Made by a program: the position numbers and the translations under genes. Positions 59,255 through 64,000 of a DNA stretch of 64,000 nt are shown here, piece by piece. The stretch is from positions 1 through 64,000 of the forward strand of contig JAGVSM010004266.1 of NCBI GenBank assembly GCA_022494885.1. The letters run 5' to 3'. The DNA is from Micrasema longulum. Taxonomy: Eukaryota; Arthropoda; Insecta; Trichoptera; Brachycentridae. The notes beneath the pieces were generated by a model. It had not been told where the DNA came from. It saw only the letters and a list, made by a program, of their open reading frames with translations, and searched no databases. The first letter of the stretch is position 1. The number at the start of each line of letters is the position of its first letter.

Positions 59255-59510
59255 CCAAATTGGCGCCCGTAGGCACGCGGGTCTGTCTGCACGTCGCGTC
59301 ACTCCGTCAAACGATTTTTGACCTTAATAGCGCGTATCTGTCCGCAAACGACGTGCATATGCCGCGGCAGTTTTCTCAGAACCAGTTTTCCTTTTGCGGG
59401 CGGCCGTGACGTCACGAAGGCGCGACCGCGCCGGCCAACCGCAGGGCGCGGATCTCGGCCAATCGGGGGCCGCCGTTCGAGGGGCCTGGCGCTACGTAAA
59501 CCCTAAACCC
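59255..59510. promoter_or_regulatory. CpG-rich promoter-like island
   Basis: The most GC- and CpG-rich 250 bp in the window (GCGACCGCGCCGGCCAACCG, GGGGGCCGCCGTTCGAGGGG). It holds a full CRE palindrome in GCCGTGACGTCACGAAGG and a CCAAT box (GGCCAATCGGGG) in a spacing typical of housekeeping promoters. TTCAAAATGGCGTCAC at 59208 contains a YY1-like core. No exon was found on either side, so the direction of transcription is unknown. The short frame inside it is a composition by-product. Confidence 0.4.
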
Positions 59511-59550
59511 ACTCATCATAAAAAATATTCAAATTAAAATACATTTTTTT

Positions 59551-59659
59551 ATTTTATTATCGACCGGTTTCGGAGTAACACGTGTTCCTTTATCGATGTA
59601 TGATTAAAAATAGAATATACACACGTTGCTCTGAAACCGGTCGGTAATAATTATAAAAT
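59551..59659. repeat. Hairpin with ACCGGTTTC arms
   Basis: ATTTTATTATCGACCGGTTT and GCTCTGAAACCGGTCGGTAA with ATTATAAAAT form an inverted repeat of about 30-bp arms around a 45-bp loop. It shares the GAAACCGGTCGGT core with 4741 and 55232. Confidence 0.75.
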
Positions 59660-59815
59660 TACAGATGCTCAAACATAGACAAAATAGTGAATGTTTCAAA
59701 GTGTGTAAAATTACCACTTAAACCAACCAGTCACAGATCATAAGCCCTGTAAATGCTTAGACTTCTATAAAATATTTTTTGTCTCTTTTATAATATATTA
59801 ATTATGATTATATGG
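59660..59815 (+). mobile_element. Family X fragment, diverged
   Basis: CAGATGCTCAAACATAGACA, ACCACTTAAACCAACCAGTC, ATCATAAGCCCTGTAAATGC and TTTTATAATATATTAATTAT. It is an old copy in sense orientation. Confidence 0.7.
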
Positions 59816-59825
59816 AACTGTCAAT

Positions 59826-60150
59826 AAGGAAGTTCAGCCCTATGGGAAATCGGATATGAAAGGAGTATTAAATTTTACAGCAGTTTCTTGAAAATGTTTG
59901 AAAAATATAATAAAAAATATTTTAATAAAAACGAACTATTTTGAATTACGTCACTAGTTCTTCCGAATCAACCAATGATAAGAAAGTTGTGTTGGATTAC
60001 CGGTTTACGGTTATTAAACTGACCAATCAGCAGAAGAATTATCTAGAAGAAAATAAGAGAATTTGAGACGTCACACGCGAAGTAAATTAAAAAATAAAAA
60101 ACTTTCAAAAAATCATAGCGCTGATAATATTACACGTATTTTTTTGCGTT
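59826..60150 (-). mobile_element. M1 MITE, diverged, one end lost
   Basis: The terminus AGGAAGTTCAGCCCTATGG is followed by TTTCTTGAAAATGTTTGAA, AATTACGTCACTAGTTCTTC, GAGACGTCACACGCGAAGT and AAATCATAGCGCTGATAATA. This is collinear with the reverse of 8220-8641 but about 25% diverged. Confidence 0.75.
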
Positions 60151-60164
60151 ATTTAGTACTTTAT

Positions 60165-60355
60165 CATCATCATTCCATGTCCGCTCTCTAGTTGGAGCAT
60201 ATGGTGTCCAAAAAAAGCCTCCATCTATCTCTGACGACTGCCAGCTCCCGTGCGTCCTCCCAAGCCAGGTTCGCGTCCTGTAGTTCTGACATAAACTGCT
60301 GACGAACAGTCAGCAGTGAACGTATGGGACGTCGAGAACCCGATGCCTTGTTAAG
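60165..60355 (-). mobile_element. LINE C-terminus of another type
   Basis: The reverse strand reads RSLLTVRQQFMSELQDANLA, WEDARELAVVRDRWRLFLDT and ICSN, then stop. The W.DAR.LA.DR..WR pattern is the closing block of RTE/F1-like ORF2 but differs from the F1 copies here. Confidence 0.55.
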
Positions 60356-60360
60356 TAGGC

Positions 60361-60480
60361 AAGCGTATATAGCGCCATTTTCGTAATATAATACCTCAAG
60401 GGCGCCTAACAAAGTGATTATATATAGATACAAATTAATTTATTTTTTAAAAATTTAATAGAAACAATGTACTTTGTACA
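60361..60480 (-). mobile_element. F2 LINE tail
   Basis: TATATAGCGCCATTTTCGTA, ATACCTCAAGGGCGCCTAAC and AAAGTGATTATATATAGATA are the reverse of the F2 terminus and part of its UTR. Confidence 0.8.
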
Positions 60481-60494
60481 ATGATGTTCAAACA

Positions 60495-61035
60495 TAAATA
60501 AGGTGGCCACTTTACACACCGTGTAACATTCACCATTCTGCCCATATTCGAAGATCTATATCACTTCAATTCTTTTATCTGTTGATGTTTCAGTCCTTGT
60601 CTACAAAAATTTGGACCAACTCAAAATATTTTTGATAAATCCACCTGGTCCATGAAGAAATACAGTAATTGAAAAAATTACATTTTCAGGCGTTGCCTAG
60701 TAGTATGCAGGTGAAATAATTCAGTAAGATGAATCTCACCCGCATAAATAAAGGTTTCAGCTCTTTAACTTCACAAACATCAACAGATGAAAGAATTGAA
60801 GGAATATAGATGTTCATTATGGACAGAATGTTGAATGTTACACAGTGTGTAAAGTGGCCACTTAAACCAGCCAATGACAAGTCATAAGCCCTGTAAATGC
60901 CCAGACTCCCATATTCCCTTCTCAAAAATGTTTTTCTCTCTGTTGCAACAAATTTAAATATGAACAACTCCCTAGGGAGAAAATCCAGCCAGTCTGCAAG
61001 CATTTGGACAAACTCAAAACATTGTTGAATCCTCG
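60495..61035 (+). mobile_element. Family X: foldback piece plus long copy
   Basis: Positions 60495-60592 are antisense (GGTGGCCACTTTACACACCG to CTGTTGATGTTT). The sequence flips to sense at 60593 (CAGTCCTTGTCTACAAAAAT) and reaches the constant 3' end at about 60632. A second, nearly full-length sense copy then runs from TTGATAAATCCACCTGGTCC through TTCAGGCGTTGCCTAGTAG to ACAAACTCAAAACATTGTTG. A frame of 105 codons on the antisense strand of the long copy is a by-product of its low stop density. Confidence 0.8.
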
Positions 61036-61471
61036 AATGTATTTTCTCCCCACACGAGAAGATTCATTATTGCATTACAGCGAAGACTGCCTGCTAATAA
61101 TTATATAAAAATAGTGTACATACGTAGTGCCCTATTCACATGTTGCTGATAGGGAAGTGATAAGCAATCGTTACTATGTGGTGCCGAGTTAAAAAATCTA
61201 ACTGACGTTACTGTCAGGTCAGTGGGTTCGGTCCTTAAATATAAAATGGCAACGTAGTGTGGAAAATAACCCGCTATTTCTTAGACACAAATTATTAATT
61301 ATTATTCTTCAAACTCTGGCACGGGTTTCATTGTAATGCGACGTTGCAATATTTACTGTATTTTATTATAATGACGAATTCGCAGCTGTAAAATCATGTG
61401 TTCTGCAGGCTCATTTCGTCACAATTTCGTTTTGTTCGTTCGTTCGTTTGTCATATACCCATCTTACTCTA
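61036..61471. other. Unassigned unique DNA
   Basis: Nothing recognised. TTCGTTCGTTCGTTTG at 61436 is a short GTTC repeat. Confidence 0.4.
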
Positions 61472-61716
61472 AAGCTAGGGTTTCCTAGGACAGCGGTGCC
61501 CGTATCTTAACGGCCGTAGTGAACGGTGATGCGGTGGACAGCCGTCGTAACGATCACTAGAGTGTGGTTTCCTAGGAAAACGGTGTTATCAACACCATTT
61601 AACACCGTTTCACTAGGAAACCACTCTCTAGTCCCCGTTACAACTGCTGTATACCGCATCACCGTTCACTACGGCCGTTAAGATACGGGCACCGCTGTCC
61701 TAGGAAACCCTAGCTT
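61472..61716. repeat. M5 palindromic element, 245 bp, near-perfect
   Basis: Arms of about 115 bp: AAGCTAGGGTTTCCTAGGAC, AGCGGTGCCCGTATCTTAAC and GGCCGTAGTGAACGGTGATG are mirrored by CATCACCGTTCACTACGGCC, GTTAAGATACGGGCACCGCT and GTCCTAGGAAACCCTAGCTT. Each arm carries a second TTTCCTAG block and an inner AACGGTGTTA/TAACACCGTT pair, giving palindromes within a palindrome. GC content is well above that of the flanks. It is non-coding and very likely a foldback transposon. Confidence 0.9.
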
Positions 61717-61811
61717 AACACAATCAAAATCGTATTTCGCTCTCGTTCCAGGGCCTCGATTATGAATGCTGTCTTCATCTGTACATATCGAGACGGTATA
61801 TTTAACTTCTG

Positions 61812-62249
61812 TGCTATCTGCATCTTATTTTAATTTTTATTATACGTATTTCGACCCCTGTATTTAGTAGCCTTACGTGTCATGTACAAGGCTAAGGTAC
61901 TCGGAAAAAAAAAAGTTTTTTTTTGTCTTGGAAATGGGATGTTCGATCACCGATTTTGGTTTATTACCTTTATGAGTCCAATCACCATTGTTGCAAAGTT
62001 CAAGAACAATGGCGCGTGATAACTACTTTTAACTACAGTGTGGATATCTGTTAAGGATATTCCATCTTTCCTGCATTCTGCTTCAAGATTATGGCGTTGC
62101 AAACTGAAAAATGGGCACTGAAATAACAGATGTTGGATACTCTATGAAGAAATATCACCGCATGGACAATAGTCATCATTCCTTAATTTAAACCTAAATA
62201 GATAACTTCTCATAGCTCCGTGTCCGGTAAAAATTTGCTATCTGCATCT
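61812..62249 (-). mobile_element. I/R1-type LINE, truncated insertion with 14-bp TSD
   Basis: A 410-bp insertion (61826-62235) lies between two copies of TGCTATCTGCATCT (61812-61825 and 62236-62249). It carries the C-terminus (TGHGAMRSYL, SLTDIHTVVKS region, LFLNFATMVIGLIKVINQ) and 3' UTR of the element at 55563, with very few differences. Its 3' end is at the left, with an A/T-rich tail (AATAATAAAAATTAAAATAA on the minus strand). The flawless target duplication marks a young event. Confidence 0.9.
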
Positions 62250-62317
62250 ACCTCGTTATGTTTTTTATTTTCTTTAGTTATTTAAAGTTGAGGCTTGTCA
62301 GCAGGTGGGATAGAGGG

Positions 62318-62465
62318 GATTTGGAAGGACGTAATGTAAAATACACCACAACACCCAGAGCAATTGAGAAAATAACCTTTTTTGTTTTTTTTTGCAACTG
62401 GTGGGATTCGAACCTGCGACGCCAGTTTCACAGTTGGGCGTCTAACCAACTGCGCCACGGCGCCT
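62318..62465 (-). mobile_element. S4 SINE: different head, S1-like body
   Basis: The reverse strand starts GGCGCCGTGGCGCAGTTGGT (A box) and GCAGGTTCGAATCCCACCAG (B box). The body is CTCAATTGCTCTGGGTGTTG and TGGTGTATTTTACATTACG, which aligns with the S1 body. The head's ends do not pair as an acceptor stem, so it is not a tRNA gene. Confidence 0.75.
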
Positions 62466-62579
62466 GTCTTCTACCGGCTTGTCATCTCGATGGCATAAGA
62501 TCGAATGCAACCAATGAATGATCCCGAAAATTTAGTCTGCGTTCTTTACTTCATTAAAATTAAAATAGCTCTCATTTAT

Positions 62580-63372
62580 ATTTTATTATTTATTTATTTA
62601 TTTTAAAGAAACAAACAGTCGACAATAATGTAATAACATTTAAAAAAAACGGTTTCAAGAAAGACCAGTGAAGTTTATAAATAAGAATCATAAATATTAA
62701 ACTGTGGTACAACAAAAAGATGTGTTTATGTGTATTTGTATGAGAGTAAGTGTAGATATGTGTTTATGTGTATTAGTGTGGGAGTAAGTGTTCAGGTGTG
62801 TGTAAATGTGAGCATCATTAAATAGCAAGTGGGGTCGTATCGCAGCCAAAAAGAATGAGTCTTAATTTATTTTAGGGGCGTGTTAAATATATCAATTGAT
62901 GAAAACAAAACATTATACACAATATTTTGAGTTTGTCCAAATTTTAGTCGGCAAGGACTGGATTCAACTCCCTGAGGAGCTTTTTATATTAACATATTAC
63001 AACAGAGATGACGAACATTAAGAGAAGGTAATATAGAAGTCTCGGCATCTAGGAATATAGATGTTCAAATATGGGCAGAATGGTGAATGTTACACAGTGT
63101 GTAAAGTGGCCACTTAAACCAGCCATTTACAGGTCATAAGCCCTGTAGATGCCTAGACTTATGTATTACCTTCTCTTAAATGTTCTTTATCTCTGTTGTA
63201 AAACATTATAGTTAGAGCAAGAACGATAGAGGAAAGAGTGTTGTGCATAGTTAGTGCTACAGACTGGCAGATGGAATAAATACTTATTGCTTTTCACGCG
63301 AAAGGGGACATTAAGATTAGTTTTGGAGAGTAGGTTAAAAACGTCTACTTTATTATTTAATAATTTATGTAA
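62580..63372 (-). mobile_element. LINE C-terminus and UTR split by family X
   Basis: The reverse of the LINE at 58321-58790. The C-terminal coding block (LLNNKVDVFNLLSKTNLNVP, FRVKSNKYLFHLPVCSTNYA) is at 63211-63372 and the 3' UTR (CACACACCTGAACACTTACT) at 62580-62917. The family X insertion sits between them. Collinearity with the uninterrupted sister proves the insertion limits. Confidence 0.85.
62907..63210 (-). mobile_element. Family X retroposon with inverted 5' part and 11-bp TSD
   Basis: The insertion spans 62918-63199 between direct repeats AAAACATTATA (62907-62917, 63200-63210). The constant 3' end (AATATTTTGAGTTTGTCC in antisense) is at the left. At about 63052 the sequence flips (GGCATCT|AGGAATATAG) and the inverted 5' part runs to CTCTGTTGT. 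About 60 bp occur in both parts. Confidence 0.9.
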
Positions 63373-63382
63373 ATAGCATAAT

Positions 63383-63802
63383 GAGGAAGTTCAGTGTTTT
63401 TTTTGATTTTTTTATTTGTTAAAAGACTGTTAAACTTAGTCAAAACAATTTTTTTTAAATTTTTATGTATCGTATTATCGGCGCTACGATTTTTCAAAGT
63501 TTTGTATTTCTGAAATAACTCCGCGTGTAACGTCAGAGGTTCATTTCCGCTTATTCTCATTCAGTTCTTCCTATTGGTCCAGAAGCGACAAGCAGACCGG
63601 AAATCTTCCATAGCTCTCAGATCATAGGTTGATTCACATGAACCAGTGACGTCATTTAAAGTAGTGCGTTTTTATCAAAGTATTTTTTATTATTTTTCTG
63701 TACATTTTCAAGAAACTTTGTAGTACAATTTAATGCTCTAATTTTTACCCCGCGTAAGAAAACATTTTTTGTATCCAATTTCCCGTAGGGCTGAAGTTCC
63801 TC
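63383..63802 (+). mobile_element. M1 MITE, complete, 420 bp
   Basis: It has the same termini as 8220-8641 and is about 95% identical to it (TATCGGCGCTACGATTTTTC, AACTCCGCGTGTAACGTCAG, CCAGTGACGTCATTTAAAGT). It lies immediately 3' of a LINE remnant and is in the same orientation as the other full copy. Confidence 0.9.
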
Positions 63803-64000
63803 ATTCAGATTTTGTGCGTCTATTTTCAAGGGTAAAAAATCCATTTTTTTGGCAGATTGGCTGTAGTACAAAGCGTTTTATTGTTTTGAATAGGCTTCTG
63901 TGATAAAAGTGTAAAAAACTCTCATGTTTTTAATAAGCTTTCGCTTTCGTGATCGCCAATGTCGAGGGGACCCGATAAGGTACCTCAAGAAAAAATTCCA
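63803..64000. other. Window end, unassigned
   Basis: No supported feature. GTCGAGGGGACCCGATAAGG at 63961 is GC-richer than its surroundings. Confidence 0.4.

Noticed and set aside
59318..59506. A 62-codon Arg-rich frame in the CpG-rich island
   Set aside because: High GC lowers stop-codon frequency; no domain, start context or homology was seen.
60686..61003. A 105-codon frame on the minus strand reading IYRAYDLSLAGLSGHF
   Set aside because: It lies on the antisense strand of family X. Other copies interrupt or shift it, and similar words in several copies follow simply from the DNA being repeated.
62318..62465. A possible tRNA gene (clear A and B boxes)
   Set aside because: The first and last seven bases do not pair into an acceptor stem and the sequence continues into a SINE body.
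1..64000. An intact retrovirus, endogenous virus or toxin gene
   Set aside because: No integrase, protease, envelope, long terminal repeats or viral replicase blocks were seen; all reverse-transcriptase remnants are of non-LTR type.

Overview
The window looks like nuclear DNA from an arthropod, most probably an insect; the order cannot be told from the sequence. It is AT-rich, has GT-AG introns, and is packed with decayed non-LTR retrotransposons (LINEs), tRNA-derived SINEs and small inverted-repeat DNA elements. There are no bacterial operons, rRNA genes or CRISPR arrays.

One host gene is clear. On the + strand, four exons at 22270-22409, 23674-23771, 25988-26074 and 27095-29866 join with consistent phase. 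They encode a proline-rich N-terminal region, about seven membrane segments and a long Ser/Asn/Gly/His-rich tail, which resembles the proline-rich transmembrane protein 3/4 (PRRT3/4) group. The 5' exons are not visible and may lie left of the window or among the repeats. The frame stays open for 12 codons after the first TGA, with a protein-like C-terminus before a second TGA. Minor candidates are an orphan THAP-type first exon (57507-57577) and four promoter-like, CpG-richer patches (3285-3385, 12930-13190, 42380-42781, 59255-59510).

Layout: 1-22 kb is a graveyard of nested transposons. 22-30 kb is the host gene, whose introns hold LINE and SINE debris. 30-38 kb is largely unique AT-rich intergenic DNA with a few SINE remnants. 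38-64 kb is again repeat-dense.

Family labels used below: F1, the WFGHVERM-type LINE (RTE-like C-terminus); F2, a CR1/L2-like LINE whose 3' end reads GCGCCCTTGAGG...GGCGCTATATAAG; F3, a CR1-like 3' end with internal repeats around TCCATGCGCTCTGTAGCTGC; F4, a LINE whose 3' end has TTGGTTGGTTGGAAG and GCCCGCC; F5, assorted Jockey-like LINE pieces; X, an abundant unrecognised retroposon of about 430 bp ending ...CAAACTCAAAATATT; S1-S4, tRNA-derived SINEs; M1-M5, inverted-repeat DNA elements.

The most interesting material is family X. Two insertions have clear 11-12 bp target-site duplications and a 5' part inverted on the 3' part, the structure expected from twin priming. One of them interrupts a LINE reading frame that becomes continuous again when the insertion is subtracted. 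Other nested insertions with readable target duplications, a template-switch inversion inside an F1 copy and several near-perfect palindromic elements make the window a useful record of transposition order.
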